This document shows, piece by piece, positions 10,402-19,763 of a stretch of DNA of 34,072 nt. A program made the translations under genes and the position numbers. A model generated the notes under the pieces. The model was not told the DNA's origin. It made no database searches and saw only the letters and a list, made by a program, of their open reading frames with translations. This stretch comes from Novimethylophilus kurashikiensis (GTDB lineage Bacteria; Pseudomonadota; Gammaproteobacteria; Burkholderiales; Methylophilaceae). The stretch spans positions 1-34,072 of the forward strand of contig NZ_BDOQ01000022.1 in the NCBI RefSeq assembly GCF_003112435.1, given 5' to 3'. The number at the start of each line of letters is the position of its first letter. Positions within the stretch are counted from its first letter, which is position 1.

Positions 10402-10417
10402 CTAGGAAGTATCCTAG
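10402..10417. promoter_or_regulatory. inverted repeat upstream of the chemoreceptor gene
   Basis: CTAGGA and TCCTAG face each other across a 4-base spacer. The format (TAGGA-N4-TCCTA) resembles operators of NarL/LuxR-type regulators and is close to the repeat upstream of flp. It lies just after the stop codon of the last tad gene, so it could instead be an RNA hairpin; no U-run follows. Confidence 0.4.
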
Positions 10418-10420
10418 AGC

Positions 10421-12046
10421 TTATATAATCAAAGGCTTGCTTTGCCGCCATTGCACACCGTCGAGTGTGACGTCCATACCGCCAACATGGAGACCGAGCA
10501 TATCCAGCAACGGGTCGAGCAAGGTCTTGCCGATCTGGCCCAGCAAGGGGCTCACCACGGAATTGACCATACTGTTGACCAACCCGCCGACACCGATGCC
10601 GAGCACCGTAACAGTCAAGGCATTGGACTGCGACAAGGCGTTCTCAAGGCTACCTCCAACCGGGCTGCTGACTGTCTGTGTTTGCGGCAGGTTATCGGTC
10701 ACTGGATGCGGCACGTCGTAAACCAGGGTTTGTGCGGAAGCCTGGATCGGCAGGTTGAGGCCGAGATTAGCGATGGGGATGCCAAGCAGTGTCGTAATTT
10801 GCGCCGTACCCGTGCCGTTGGACCCGGTAAGTGCGAGGCTTGCTATCCCAGGTGTCGCGGCGATCTGCACTTCCGTATTGCCGCCGCTATCGGTAATGCT
10901 CTCGAGACCGGCACTTCCCTGTGCAACTTCCAACTTCAACGCCAGATCGATCGCCGCCAGCGCAAGATTGACCTTCACCCCGGCTTGCGCCCGGATTTGC
11001 GCCGTATGCAGCGTGGTGCACATGACGCCATTGTTGCCGGCCGGGCCGATCGCCAACTGCGGCGGTTCGATGACGGTCACTAGTGCGTTAACGCTGGTTA
11101 TGGGCGGGACAGAGACGGCCAGCGGCAAGGTCAGGGCATGCTGGCCGTTCGCCACCATAGCGGCCGTCATGATCAGCGACAAGGCGTTGACGTTAACGTT
11201 ACCTGCCGCCTGCTTGTCGGGCGAGGTCACGGCCAGCACATCGCCCACGTTCAAGCTCAAATTGCTCACGGTTGCGCTGGCTAGCTGCTGCATAGCTGCA
11301 ACGGCTTGCGCATTTGCAGTGCCGGAATTGCTCATGGCCGTCGCCGTCAATTGCGCGAAGTCGGCGAGCGACATGTTGCTTGCGAGCAGTTCATCCACCG
11401 TACCCACCTGGTTCTGCGCCTTGAGCAAGCCCAGCAACGTCACATCGCTGGCGGCGATGCCTTGATACGAAACCAAATCCAGGTTGAGCGAGCTGCCGAG
11501 GAGGTTGCCCATCAGCCCATTAAGCAGACTTGCATCGTCATTCGTCGTCAAGCGTGCCAAAAAGCTCCCGGCACTAAACGCTGCGATGGGTGGATTGGCG
11601 CTCGCCACGGCTTCGGCATGCAAGGTGATTTTGCTAGTAAACATGCCCCCGGCCACCAAGCTAGCCGGAACCGTCTGGGTGGCATAGACATGCACGGCTT
11701 CCTGGCCCGCTCCCGCGCTGAATTGCCGGATGCCGCCGACCGTCGCGACATTTCCTAGTTCGACCTTGTTGGGGCTCGCGCCCAGGTTGCCCTTGTACCC
11801 GTTGTTCACTGCCGCCTGCTGCGCGGCAGCGAGCACATCGGCCAGCGTAAAACCGCAGCCCATATGCTTGGCCGCCTGGATCGCCGCGATATCGGCCACC
11901 AGCTGTAATTGCCGCCGCTGCATCCACAGCCGGCCGGAATCCACTGCAAGCGCCGTGAACACCACCGCCAGCATCAGCGTCATCGCGCCCCAGATGCCGA
12001 TGGCGCCCCGCTGCCGACGAGGGTTACTTGTTGCTCCCCTGGGCAT
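10421..12046 (-). CDS. TadG-related pilus assembly protein
   Basis: This 541-residue protein begins with a basic stretch and RRQRGAIGIWGAMTLML, a TadE/TadG-like N-terminal pilin signal: a short positively charged leader followed by one membrane helix (about residues 17-40). The SGRLWMQRRQLQLVADIAAIQAA segment is typical of the TadG_N family. The remaining 480 residues are Ala/Val/Leu-rich, low in charge and probably extracytoplasmic. It is the last gene of the tad operon and overlaps the preceding small gene by 23 bases. Function within the pilus machine is not established for this subgroup. Confidence 0.8.
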   Translation of the reverse strand: MPRGATSNPRRQRGAIGIWGAMTLMLAVVFTALAVDSGRLWMQRRQLQLVADIAAIQAAKHMGCGFTLADVLAAAQQAAVNNGYKGNLGASPNKVELGNVATVGGIRQFSAGAGQEAVHVYATQTVPASLVAGGMFTSKITLHAEAVASANPPIAAFSAGSFLARLTTNDDASLLNGLMGNLLGSSLNLDLVSYQGIAASDVTLLGLLKAQNQVGTVDELLASNMSLADFAQLTATAMSNSGTANAQAVAAMQQLASATVSNLSLNVGDVLAVTSPDKQAAGNVNVNALSLIMTAAMVANGQHALTLPLAVSVPPITSVNALVTVIEPPQLAIGPAGNNGVMCTTLHTAQIRAQAGVKVNLALAAIDLALKLEVAQGSAGLESITDSGGNTEVQIAATPGIASLALTGSNGTGTAQITTLLGIPIANLGLNLPIQASAQTLVYDVPHPVTDNLPQTQTVSSPVGGSLENALSQSNALTVTVLGIGVGGLVNSMVNSVVSPLLGQIGKTLLDPLLDMLGLHVGGMDVTLDGVQWRQSKPLII

Positions 12047-12293
12047 GCTCGTAGCTGGCGGGGATAGGATGGGTAAAGCTCTTGATGTAGCGCTCGTGGA
12101 TCTTGCTCATGGCTTCGCCCGATAGCGTCTGCCGCTGCTGGGAAGCCGCCTGGCCGGAGCGCTGCAATTCCAGCCATTGCCGGGTGGCCGGGGGTTCCTG
12201 CTGGGGTTGCGCCGGGGGCGGCGGTTCTTCGGCATAGGCCGGTATCGCCAGTACCGACAAGATCAACGCGATCCAGCTTGCACTTGGTCTCAT
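12024..12293 (-). CDS. small secreted Pro-rich protein, DUF3613-like
   Basis: This 89-residue protein has a signal peptide (about residues 1-21, cleavage after AYA), then a Pro/Gln-rich segment and a conserved-looking tail with LSGEAMSKIHERYIKSFTHPIP. It resembles DUF3613 proteins that often occur in tad loci; the assignment rests on my recollection of the family and its context. It overlaps tadD by four bases (ATGA) and the TadG-related gene by 23 bases, so it belongs to the operon. Function unknown. Confidence 0.75.
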   Translation of the reverse strand: MRPSASWIALILSVLAIPAYAEEPPPPAQPQQEPPATRQWLELQRSGQAASQQRQTLSGEAMSKIHERYIKSFTHPIPASYEHAQGSNK

Positions 12294-13066
12294 TTGGAGT
12301 CCTCCGGTTTGGGCAGCGTTTCGGCATCCTCGACGACGACCGCCTTGATGGCGTCTCCGTCGACAGCCGCGTTTGCTGCCGGCTGCTGCGCCAGGAGACG
12401 CAAGCGTTCCAGCGTGGCCTCGGTCATACCGAAGCGTTGTGCCATGGCCTGCGCCTTGTCGACATCGCCCAGGCGGCTCAAGAGCATCACCAGGTTGTTG
12501 GCGGCGAGCCGGTTTTCCGGTGCAAGCTCGATGGCGGTGAGAAACTCGTGCAATGCAGCTTGCGTGTCGCCCAGCGTCATGAGGGCATAGCCGTAATCGT
12601 TGCGGATGGCGGCATCGATGGGCAGGGCCAGACTCGCCGCCTTGAGGTCATCCGCGGCTTCCCGCGTCTTGCCCGCCTTGCTAGCACTCAAGCCCAGGCC
12701 CTGATAGGCGTAGCCCGCGACGCAGGTTTTCAAGAGCCGCCGATACAGGGTTTCAGCCTCGTCCGGCCGTCCGGTCTGACGCAGTCCGTCGGCGCGCAAC
12801 AGGTCGGCTTGGGGTGCCTGGATTTTGGCGGCATCCAGATACGCGATGGCGGCATGCGGCTTACCCGTCGTCAGCATCTGGCGGATCAGCCCGAGCCTGG
12901 TGGAGTCAGCCGCCGGCAAGGCCTTGCAGCCGCCTTCCTTTTCCGCCTGCCAGAAATCGCCGGATGCCTGCTTCGGGGCCTTATCCTCGATGGAGGGCAC
13001 TGCTGCAACGGCCGAACCAGCCATGAACAGACTTAGCACGATAGAACTCGATAGTTTCGCCCTCAT
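12290..13066 (-). CDS. tadD: TadD-like TPR pilus assembly protein
   Basis: This 258-residue protein has a signal peptide (about residues 1-22) and several tetratricopeptide repeats between about residues 65 and 220, for example AYQGLGLSASKAGK and NDYGYALMTLGDTQAALHEF. TadD helps assemble the outer-membrane secretin of the Flp pilus. Many TadD proteins are lipoproteins; here no lipobox Cys follows the signal, so it looks like a soluble periplasmic form. The ATG overlaps the tadC stop by four bases, and its own stop overlaps the next ATG by three bases. Confidence 0.88.
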   Translation of the reverse strand: MRAKLSSSIVLSLFMAGSAVAAVPSIEDKAPKQASGDFWQAEKEGGCKALPAADSTRLGLIRQMLTTGKPHAAIAYLDAAKIQAPQADLLRADGLRQTGRPDEAETLYRRLLKTCVAGYAYQGLGLSASKAGKTREAADDLKAASLALPIDAAIRNDYGYALMTLGDTQAALHEFLTAIELAPENRLAANNLVMLLSRLGDVDKAQAMAQRFGMTEATLERLRLLAQQPAANAAVDGDAIKAVVVEDAETLPKPEDSK

Positions 13067-13983
13067 CCCTGCGCTCCCTTCAATGCACTCGCTAATCCGA
13101 TGAACCCCGGCCCGGCGATGAAAATCATGAGCGCCGGGAATAGGAACACCACCATCACCACCGTCATCTTGGCCGATAGTTTGCTCACGTATTCCCGCAG
13201 CTCCGAAATCTGGCGCTGCTCCACCAGCTTGGTGTATTCCACCAGCGCATCGCGGACGTTGCCGCCGTAGCGCGTAACCTGCTTCAGCATCGCCACCGTA
13301 TCGCTCAGTTCCGGCACCTCAAGCGGCGCCGCCATATCGCTCAGTGCATCGGCCCGGTCCTGCCCGGCCTTGATACGGGCCAGGGCCACGCCAAGCTCGG
13401 CCGCCATGTTGGGGATCAGGCTTCGCGCCTGTTGGTCGATCACCTGCAAGGTGTGCTCCAGGGACAATCCTGCATCGAACAGCATGCGCAGCAGATGCAG
13501 CAAGGTCACCACTTCTCCGCGGATCGCGCGACGTCGCTGCGCCGCCCGCCAGCGCAGCACTCGCCGCATGCCGACGAACACCAAGGCGAAGCCGAACAAC
13601 ATATAGGAAAGCACCTCGGTGCCCTCCTTGCCCGCCATGCCGGCATACATCCCAGCCAATAGTCCGGAGGCCAGCGGTCCCACCCAGGCAGCGGCCAGCA
13701 TATAGAGCCGCGTACTCTGGTTACCCCATCCCGCTTGCACCAGCAGCCGCTGCATTTCCTCGAGTTCGCCGCTGGAAAACCGCTCCAGCCGGTTCAGCCA
13801 GCGTGCCTTGCCATCTTCCCGTTCGAGCCAGACGTGGCTCTTGAGATGCATGCCCTGGTCTTTCAGCGCCTCTGCAAAACGCCGGCTGACGCGCGGCGGG
13901 GTACGATCCTGCCGCGTTCCCAGCAACAGCAAGGCCGCGGCCGCAGCCAGCATGGTCATGGCAATCCACCACCCGGCCAGCAT
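13063..13983 (-). CDS. tadC: TadC, inner membrane platform protein of the Flp pilus
   Basis: The protein has 306 residues. The start is ATG 13983, two bases after the tadB stop; the open frame continues upstream but only as a shadow of tadB. One N-terminal membrane segment (about 3-22) and further hydrophobic helices flank a type II secretion F (T2SSF) domain, with LLHLLRMLFDAGLSLEHTLQ and the C-terminal KLSAKMTVVMVVFLFPALMIFI membrane end. With TadB it forms the polytopic platform on which the TadA ATPase acts. Confidence 0.93.
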   Translation of the reverse strand: MLAGWWIAMTMLAAAAALLLLGTRQDRTPPRVSRRFAEALKDQGMHLKSHVWLEREDGKARWLNRLERFSSGELEEMQRLLVQAGWGNQSTRLYMLAAAWVGPLASGLLAGMYAGMAGKEGTEVLSYMLFGFALVFVGMRRVLRWRAAQRRRAIRGEVVTLLHLLRMLFDAGLSLEHTLQVIDQQARSLIPNMAAELGVALARIKAGQDRADALSDMAAPLEVPELSDTVAMLKQVTRYGGNVRDALVEYTKLVEQRQISELREYVSKLSAKMTVVMVVFLFPALMIFIAGPGFIGLASALKGAQG

Positions 13984-13985
13984 GG

Positions 13986-14906
13986 TCAGACGCTCCTCAA
14001 CATGCGCCACAAAATCAGCACACCAGCGATCTGGAAACCCAGCGCCAATTCCAGCGTGAGCTGCCCGGAGGGCTCTTTCAGCATGAGATCGAGATAACCG
14101 GGGTTGGCCACGATCATGTAGCCCGCCATGCCAATGGGCGTCAGCCCCAATACCCAGGCGGAAATCCGCGTCTCGCCGGTCATCGCCGCAAGCTCCCGCT
14201 GCGCCATTTCGCGCTGGCGCACCATCTGCATTACGCTTTGCAGCATCTCCTTGGGGCTGCTGCCGTAGGTACTGCTGATGCGCATGGCCAGGGCGATCAG
14301 GTTGAGCTCCTTCAGGCCGTGCAGCGCGGCGGCTTCGCTCAGGGTTTCCGGCATATCGGCTCCGAGATCGGTGGCGCGCACCACGCGCTCCAGCACATGG
14401 CTGAGCGGCGCCGCAGCTTCTTCGGCAGCCAGGCGGATGGCGCTTTCCACGCTGCGGCCCGTCCCCAGCGCCCGCAGCACCTGGTCGATGAAAACCGGCA
14501 CCTGGGTGCGGATCATGGCCAAGCGCCGCTGCAAGCGGGTGTACGGCACCAGGAATCCGATCACGAACACCGCGGAACCGAACAACACCACCGCCCCCAC
14601 CCAACGCATCCACCACCAGCCCATCAAGGCAAACGTCACAAACAGCGCTGGAATAGCGAGGAAGTGCCAGTCCTTCAGCTCGAACCCGGCATAAATCGAT
14701 GCCCTTGCCCGTAACTTGTGCCAAGTCGTGAAACGCTTGCCCGGCGGCAGGCCGGTAATAGTGGCGCCGCGCGGCAGGGCCTGGTTGAAGTGATGATCGA
14801 CCTTCTCGCGCAGGCGCGCCTTATTGCCTGAGGCATACAGCCAATAAGCCAACCCCAGCAGCAAGAGTGCGCTGCTCAGCAACAGCCAGGCAAGTGCGCC
14901 TGTCAT
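13986..14906 (-). CDS. tadB: TadB, inner membrane platform protein of the Flp pilus
   Basis: The protein has 306 residues, the same length as TadC. An N-terminal hydrophobic helix (about 4-24) is followed by two membrane helices (about 75-115), a cytoplasmic T2SSF domain (FIDQVLRALGTGRSVESAIR, then SSTYGSSPKEMLQSVMQMVR) and a C-terminal pair of membrane helices. It starts 37 bases after the cpaF stop and ends two bases before tadC. Confidence 0.93.
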   Translation of the reverse strand: MTGALAWLLLSSALLLLGLAYWLYASGNKARLREKVDHHFNQALPRGATITGLPPGKRFTTWHKLRARASIYAGFELKDWHFLAIPALFVTFALMGWWWMRWVGAVVLFGSAVFVIGFLVPYTRLQRRLAMIRTQVPVFIDQVLRALGTGRSVESAIRLAAEEAAAPLSHVLERVVRATDLGADMPETLSEAAALHGLKELNLIALAMRISSTYGSSPKEMLQSVMQMVRQREMAQRELAAMTGETRISAWVLGLTPIGMAGYMIVANPGYLDLMLKEPSGQLTLELALGFQIAGVLILWRMLRSV

Positions 14907-14943
14907 CGCACGCCTTTCCTAAGAGGCTTAAATATGGGCATCC

Positions 14944-16206
14944 TCACCAGCGTCCTCCGAACGCCTCACGCAGCTTGGGGTTGGTGGGATTGGTATTGAC
15001 GGCATGGAACTGCCCACGCGCGACGTCATAAGCGAACAATTCGTTGAGCACGAACTGGTGGTCGCGTACACCGGATACCTCGGCGATCGAGATGACCTTG
15101 CGCTGGCCGTTGGGCTGGCGGGCGATTTGCACCACCATTTCCACCGCGGCGGCGATCATCTGTCGCAAGGTGTTTTCGCTGCCCTTGAAGCCGGCCAATC
15201 CCGCCAGCATCTCCAGCCGCAGCATGGCATCGCCCGGACTGTTCGCGTGCACCGTGCTCATGCAGCCGTCATGGCCGGTATTCATGGCCTGCAAAACATC
15301 CATGACTTCTTCGCCGCGCACCTCGCCCAGGATGATGCGGTCGGGCCGCATGCGCAGGGCATTCCGGACCAAGTCGCGGGCATCCACTTCACCGATGCCG
15401 TCGATATTGGCCGGGCGGGTTTCGAGCTGAACGACGTGTTCGTGGTCGAGCTGGAGTTCTGCGGCATCCTCGATGGTGACGATGCGTTCCCCCGGAGGAA
15501 TGGATCGGCTCAATACGTTGAGCAAGGTGGTCTTGCCTGCGCCAGTCCCGCCGCTCACCAGAATATTGCAGCGTTTTTCTACCGCCGAAGTGAGGAAGTT
15601 CAGCATGGCCGCATCGAAGGTATCAAAACGTACCAGATCGACCGCCTGCAATGGATCCTTGCGGAATTTGCGGATGGAAATGCACGGCCCTTTCAACGCC
15701 AGCGGCGGAATGATGGCGTTGACGCGGCTGCCGTCTGGCAGGCGGGCATCCACCATGGGGCTGGCCTCGTCGATGCGCCTTCCCAAATGAGAAAGAATGC
15801 GTCGGATCACGCGCAGCACATGGTCGTCGTCGATAAAGCGCAGTGAGGTTTTCTCCAGCCGCCCATCGCGCTCGACGTAGATCTGGCGGGCGCCGTTGAC
15901 CAGGATGTCGTTGACCCGTTCGTCCTTGATCAAGGTCTCCAGCGGGCCGAAACCCGCCAGTTCGTTCACCATGTCCTCGCTCAGGTTCTCGAGATCGTAG
16001 CCGCTGACCGGCAGCCGCTTTTCGGCGATGTAGTGCGTGACCTTGTCGCGCACGTAGTTTTCGATCTCCTGGTGCGGCATGTCGAACAGGGCGATGCGGT
16101 CCCGTTCGATCTCGCCGATGAGGTGACGATGCAGCTGAAATTTGAGTTCCTGGTAGTCCTCCGCCTGCTTGAGGCCGAAATCGTAGCCGTAGAGTTTGAG
16201 ATCCAT
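14944..16206 (-). CDS. cpaF: TadA/CpaF secretion ATPase of the Flp pilus
   Basis: This 420-residue hexameric ATPase of the type II/IV secretion superfamily powers Flp pilus assembly. Walker A GGTGAGKT lies at about residues 219-226. The Asp box is present in [12 protein letters not shown], Walker B-like [12 protein letters not shown] follows, and the His box is STVHANSP. The N-terminal domain has the [10 protein letters not shown] block. It starts nine bases after the end of the restored tadZ frame, so the two are adjacent in the operon. All catalytic motifs are intact. Confidence 0.96.
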   Translation of the reverse strand: MDLKLYGYDFGLKQAEDYQELKFQLHRHLIGEIERDRIALFDMPHQEIENYVRDKVTHYIAEKRLPVSGYDLENLSEDMVNELAGFGPLETLIKDERVNDILVNGARQIYVERDGRLEKTSLRFIDDDHVLRVIRRILSHLGRRIDEASPMVDARLPDGSRVNAIIPPLALKGPCISIRKFRKDPLQAVDLVRFDTFDAAMLNFLTSAVEKRCNILVSGGTGAGKTTLLNVLSRSIPPGERIVTIEDAAELQLDHEHVVQLETRPANIDGIGEVDARDLVRNALRMRPDRIILGEVRGEEVMDVLQAMNTGHDGCMSTVHANSPGDAMLRLEMLAGLAGFKGSENTLRQMIAAAVEMVVQIARQPNGQRKVISIAEVSGVRDHQFVLNELFAYDVARGQFHAVNTNPTNPKLREAFGGRW

Positions 16207-16215
16207 GCTTGCCCC

Positions 16216-16513
16216 TTACGCCTCTTGCCGCAAGAACAACCAGCGCTTCAACAGGCTCAGGGTGCGCTTACCCGAACCCGCGGCATGCCCTAGGATGTGC
16301 TCGGCCAATTTGCGCACACTCACGGCATAAGGATCCCCCGGCGACAGTTCGAACATGCTTTCGCCCGAGTTCATGGTGGCGAGCCGTGCCATGCCGGATG
16401 AGGCGAGCGTGCCCATCAACCGCAACCCGAACGACTGCGCGATGCTATCGGCGTCTGGCGGCATGCGTGGCAGATAGCGGTCTACCACCAGCCCGGCACG
16501 GTCGAGGTTGATT
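16216..16513 (-). pseudogene. detached C-terminal part of TadZ/CpaE (frameshifted)
   Basis: After the A5 tract at 16516-16512 the adjacent frame stays open for about 99 codons and ends in TAA at 16218. Its product (INLDRAGLVVDRYLPR and on to SLLKRWLFLRQEA) contains the usual late part of CpaE/TadZ, including a FELSPGDPYAVSVRKLAEHI-type segment. It joins cleanly to the upstream frame if one A is added. It has no start codon or ribosome site of its own at the junction, so it is expressed only if the deletion is an error or ribosomes slip. Confidence 0.75.
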
Positions 16514-17411
16514 TTTCTTCGCGCAGAAAGGTCAGGAGTTGCAGGTTCTGGCGGCAGCTCGGCACGCTCTGCTCGATCAACATGAGGATATTGTCGGCGT
16601 TGCCGACCAACAGCGTAAGAAACTCCGAGCGTGCCACGCCGCCAAGGTTGACCACGATATGGGCGAAGTGCTGGCGCAACTTGCGCAGCAGGATGTAAAC
16701 GTCGGCCGAGGTGAACTGGGCGCCGGTCCACGGCTCCTCCGGCATCGACAATACCGCCAACCCGCTCTTGTGCTTGCCGAACCCGGTATCGATCAAGGTG
16801 GCGTCGATGCGATGCAGGCTGCGCACGGCATCGATGAAATTGTAGGAAGCAGTCAGCCCCAGGTAGAGCATGGTATCGCCGTGCGGCACGCCGAGGTCGA
16901 GCAGCAGCGTCGGCCCGGATTCCTGCAAGGCCAGCGCGAGATGCAGAGCCAATGTCGGGGCATCGGCACCCGGCCGCGCACTGACGATGGCCGTCATGCG
17001 ACCGCCGGCTTCTGTACTGCCGTTGAGGGCGCCAGCATCCTTGGGCACCAGACGGCGCAACGTGGCAACGACTTCGCTGGGACGCGTGCCGATCTTGATA
17101 AAGTCTCTCGCACCGACTCGCATGGCCGCCAGCAAGAGCTCCTGTTCCACTGCTTCGGCAACCACCAGCACCGGCAGCATCGGCTTGGCGGCGATCAATC
17201 CCTCGATCAGCATGGCCTCCTGCCGGTAATCTGCCAACGTCATCTGCACGAAGATGCCCGCGGCGCCGATAGCATCGGCGAGTTGCACTACACGCTCGAT
17301 AGACGGCGCATCGACCGGGATCAGTTCGCCGTGGTCGTCCAGCGCCTGGGTCAGCCAAGTCTTGCACTCGGGCTGTTGCGAAACCAGGATGTAGCTGTTG
17401 CGCTCGCTCAT
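16482..17411 (-). CDS. tadZ: TadZ/CpaE pilus localisation ATPase, C-terminally frameshifted
   Basis: The reading frame from ATG 17411 gives 309 residues. Residues about 5-125 form a receiver-like domain and about 145-300 a MinD/ParA-type domain with a degenerate Walker A (SARPGADAPTLALHLA, lacking the usual Lys), as in other TadZ proteins. TadZ places the Tad machine at a cell pole. The frame ends abruptly in PGWW and a stop, after a five-A tract; one extra A would give about 398 residues, normal for the family. The start lies 10 bases after the cpaC stop. A sequencing error, a true mutation or slippage at AAA could explain it. Confidence 0.82.
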   Translation of the reverse strand: MSERNSYILVSQQPECKTWLTQALDDHGELIPVDAPSIERVVQLADAIGAAGIFVQMTLADYRQEAMLIEGLIAAKPMLPVLVVAEAVEQELLLAAMRVGARDFIKIGTRPSEVVATLRRLVPKDAGALNGSTEAGGRMTAIVSARPGADAPTLALHLALALQESGPTLLLDLGVPHGDTMLYLGLTASYNFIDAVRSLHRIDATLIDTGFGKHKSGLAVLSMPEEPWTGAQFTSADVYILLRKLRQHFAHIVVNLGGVARSEFLTLLVGNADNILMLIEQSVPSCRQNLQLLTFLREEKSTSTVPGWW

Positions 17412-17421
17412 GACTGGCTCC

Positions 17422-18771
17422 TCACTGCGACATGCCCGTAGGCGGCTGGCCAGGCACCGCCGCCTTCTGGAAGAACAGCTCGCTAAAGCTGGGCTGGTAA
17501 TCGCGCAGTTCGTCGCCCGGCAGCGCCGGGGTTTGCGCATCGCGCGCCAATGGCCGCACCAGATGCGGTGTCACGACCATGAGCAGTTCCTTGTCCTCGC
17601 GATCGAAGCGGGTGGAACGGAAGAATGCGCCGATGACCGGCAAATCGCCCAGCCAAGGAAATTTATCCACATTGTTGAGCGTGCTGCGGCTCACCAGGCC
17701 GCTGATGACGAAGCTCTCGCCGTCGCCCAGCGCCACGCTGGTATCAGTGCGCCGCACCCGCAGCCCCGGTACCGATACCCCCCCGGTTTGTACGGCGTTG
17801 GCGAAATCCAGTTCGCTGACTTCCGGCGAAACCTTGAGGTAGATACGGTTGGCATCCAATACGGTCGGGGTCAGCATCAACCGGATGCCGTATTCCTTGT
17901 ACTGGATGGTAATGGAGCTGTCGCTGCCGCCTCCGCTGCGGAGCGGTACCGGATATTCCCCGCCGGCCAGGAACGTGGCGCTTTGCCCCGAGATGGCGGT
18001 GAGGCTAGGTTCGGCCAGGGTGTAGGCGAAGCCGTTGGCTTCAAGCACGCTGATGGTGCCGAGCAACCCGGATCCGGCATTACCCAGCACAAGATTGAAG
18101 GCATTGCTGATCGGCAGGAACCCCGAGCCACTGGTCAAATTGAAGCCGCTGCCGCCGGTTTCAACACCGCTAAGCGTGCCTGGCGCACCGACTGCGAATG
18201 TCTTGTTGCCCTTGTTGCGGCCGAAGAACAATCCGGCGCGCATCATGTTCTGCCGGCTCACCTCGACCACCTTGATGTCGATTTGCACCTGGCTATCGAA
18301 GGACGACACGCTGGCGTCCAGCGGCAATGCTTTCTCCGGGTTCATGGCCTGCTCGGCCAGTGCATGCGACTCCAGCGAACTCACCCAACCGGTCAATGCC
18401 AAGCCCTTGCCCGCCGATACCGCTTGCAAGGGCTGCACGTGAGCGGCATCCAGACGCTGCTGTGCGCTCTCCGGGGCAGCACCTACGTTGAGCTGGATGA
18501 CTTGGCTAGGCTGAGCCTGATCGTTCTCCCAGATAGAAATCTGCGTGCTGCCAGGCTGCTTGGCGGTGATGAGCACGCGATGCGCCGTCATGACGGAGAC
18601 CGCCGCCACGGCGGGGTCGCCCACGGCGACGCGCTTTACGACTTGCGAATAGCTGTAGGCCTGCTGTTTACCAGCTTCCAGCGACAATGAGGCCTCGTCC
18701 GCATACGCATTTGTTGACGCCAACACCAGTCCGAGTGCCAATCCTCTTATCGCGGCCTTGATTCCCCGCAT
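17422..18771 (-). CDS. cpaC: CpaC/RcpA outer membrane secretin of the Flp pilus
   Basis: The protein has 449 residues with a signal peptide ending at AYA-DEA (about residue 24). The N-terminal pilus-secretin domain (about 28-105) is followed by a BON-like segment and the secretin C-domain (about 200-425), which has VPGLRVRRTDTSVALGDGES and the typical FPWLGDLPVIGAFFR block. It forms the gated pore for the pilus. It starts 28 bases after the cpaB stop. Intact. Confidence 0.95.
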   Translation of the reverse strand: MRGIKAAIRGLALGLVLASTNAYADEASLSLEAGKQQAYSYSQVVKRVAVGDPAVAAVSVMTAHRVLITAKQPGSTQISIWENDQAQPSQVIQLNVGAAPESAQQRLDAAHVQPLQAVSAGKGLALTGWVSSLESHALAEQAMNPEKALPLDASVSSFDSQVQIDIKVVEVSRQNMMRAGLFFGRNKGNKTFAVGAPGTLSGVETGGSGFNLTSGSGFLPISNAFNLVLGNAGSGLLGTISVLEANGFAYTLAEPSLTAISGQSATFLAGGEYPVPLRSGGGSDSSITIQYKEYGIRLMLTPTVLDANRIYLKVSPEVSELDFANAVQTGGVSVPGLRVRRTDTSVALGDGESFVISGLVSRSTLNNVDKFPWLGDLPVIGAFFRSTRFDREDKELLMVVTPHLVRPLARDAQTPALPGDELRDYQPSFSELFFQKAAVPGQPPTGMSQ

Positions 18772-18799
18772 ATGGTCCCCTTTTTCTTCATTGAGCCGG

Positions 18800-19723
18800 C
18801 TAATCGCCTACTTGCACCGTTTGGGTTTGCTCGCCGTTATGCACCACCACCGTGTAGCGTTTTTCCTTGATGACTGGATGCTGCGGATGATTCGGCTTCC
18901 GAGTCAGGCCGATGGCCTGGACGGCTTGAGAAGGCGGTAACGGCTCAGCCCCGTGCGATAACTCGCCCAGCGGGGTGAAATGGACATTCTCGAGGTTGGA
19001 TGCGGGCAGCAGTGGCGGCTCGGCGCCGCGCAAGGCGAGGCGGACTTGCCCGGCGTTGTCGGCGAGCATGAGGCGGGCGACATCTTTTTCGGGTACGGCC
19101 AGGATGGCAGAACGGCCATCCTTATCCGGCTTGGCGTCTTTTTTCTTGGTGCCGTCGTTGGAGGCGTCGTTCGATGATGCAGGTGCAGCATTCGCGCCGC
19201 CCAAGTTTTCTCCGTACGCCACGACGCGGGCATCGCGAAGAATCACCTGGGCCGAACTGGTGTTGCCGGTTTCGCGATCGGCACGCAAATACAACAGCAC
19301 ATCGACGTGATCCCCCGGATTGAGAAACCCGCCCACGCCGACCACCTCCGTCACTTTGACGGCGACGGCGCGCTCTCCCGGGCGCAACGCTTGGGCAGCC
19401 AAGCTGAGCGTTGGGAAATGCGACTTGAGTATGGGGTCGCCCTGCTTGATCGCAGTTTGCACCATTTTCCCTGTCACGGTTTCCACATGGTCGAAGCCCT
19501 GGGGATCGATGCGCGGTGTTTGCCCTATGGCAACATCGTCAGTCGCAAGCACCTTGCCGGCAGGAATATCGTGCAGCGCCACCACTTGCTGGAACGTGAC
19601 CGGCACGGCTTTCTGCTGTACAGGAAGCGCCGCCTTGGTGCTCATGCGATACCCGCTCCAGCCCATCAGCACGGCACCGACGGCGAGCAGCACGGCAAGG
19701 ATGCGCAATACGGTACTGTTCAT
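18800..19723 (-). CDS. cpaB: CpaB/RcpC Flp pilus assembly protein
   Basis: The protein has 307 residues with an N-terminal signal anchor (about 5-24). A SAF domain follows (LHDIPAGKVLATDDV, about 49-110), then an RcpC/CpaB domain with LNPGDHVDVLL. A Lys/Asp-rich low-complexity insert lies near residues 185-205 and the Pro-rich tail is variable. CpaB is a periplasmic partner of the secretin. It lies 40 bases after tadE and 28 bases before cpaC. Confidence 0.92.
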   Translation of the reverse strand: MNSTVLRILAVLLAVGAVLMGWSGYRMSTKAALPVQQKAVPVTFQQVVALHDIPAGKVLATDDVAIGQTPRIDPQGFDHVETVTGKMVQTAIKQGDPILKSHFPTLSLAAQALRPGERAVAVKVTEVVGVGGFLNPGDHVDVLLYLRADRETGNTSSAQVILRDARVVAYGENLGGANAAPASSNDASNDGTKKKDAKPDKDGRSAILAVPEKDVARLMLADNAGQVRLALRGAEPPLLPASNLENVHFTPLGELSHGAEPLPPSQAVQAIGLTRKPNHPQHPVIKEKRYTVVVHNGEQTQTVQVGD

Positions 19724-19763
19724 GTCTGCTCCCTTGGTGTCGCCACTGATATCGACATCATCG

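Noticed and set aside
10289-10420. Possible flagellar sigma-28 promoter for the chemoreceptor gene
   Set aside because: TAAA and GCCG elements exist but at the wrong spacing.
13984-14724. N-terminal extension of the tadC frame
   Set aside because: It is a shadow of tadB in another frame; the true start at 13983 follows the tadB stop directly and gives a TadC of normal length.
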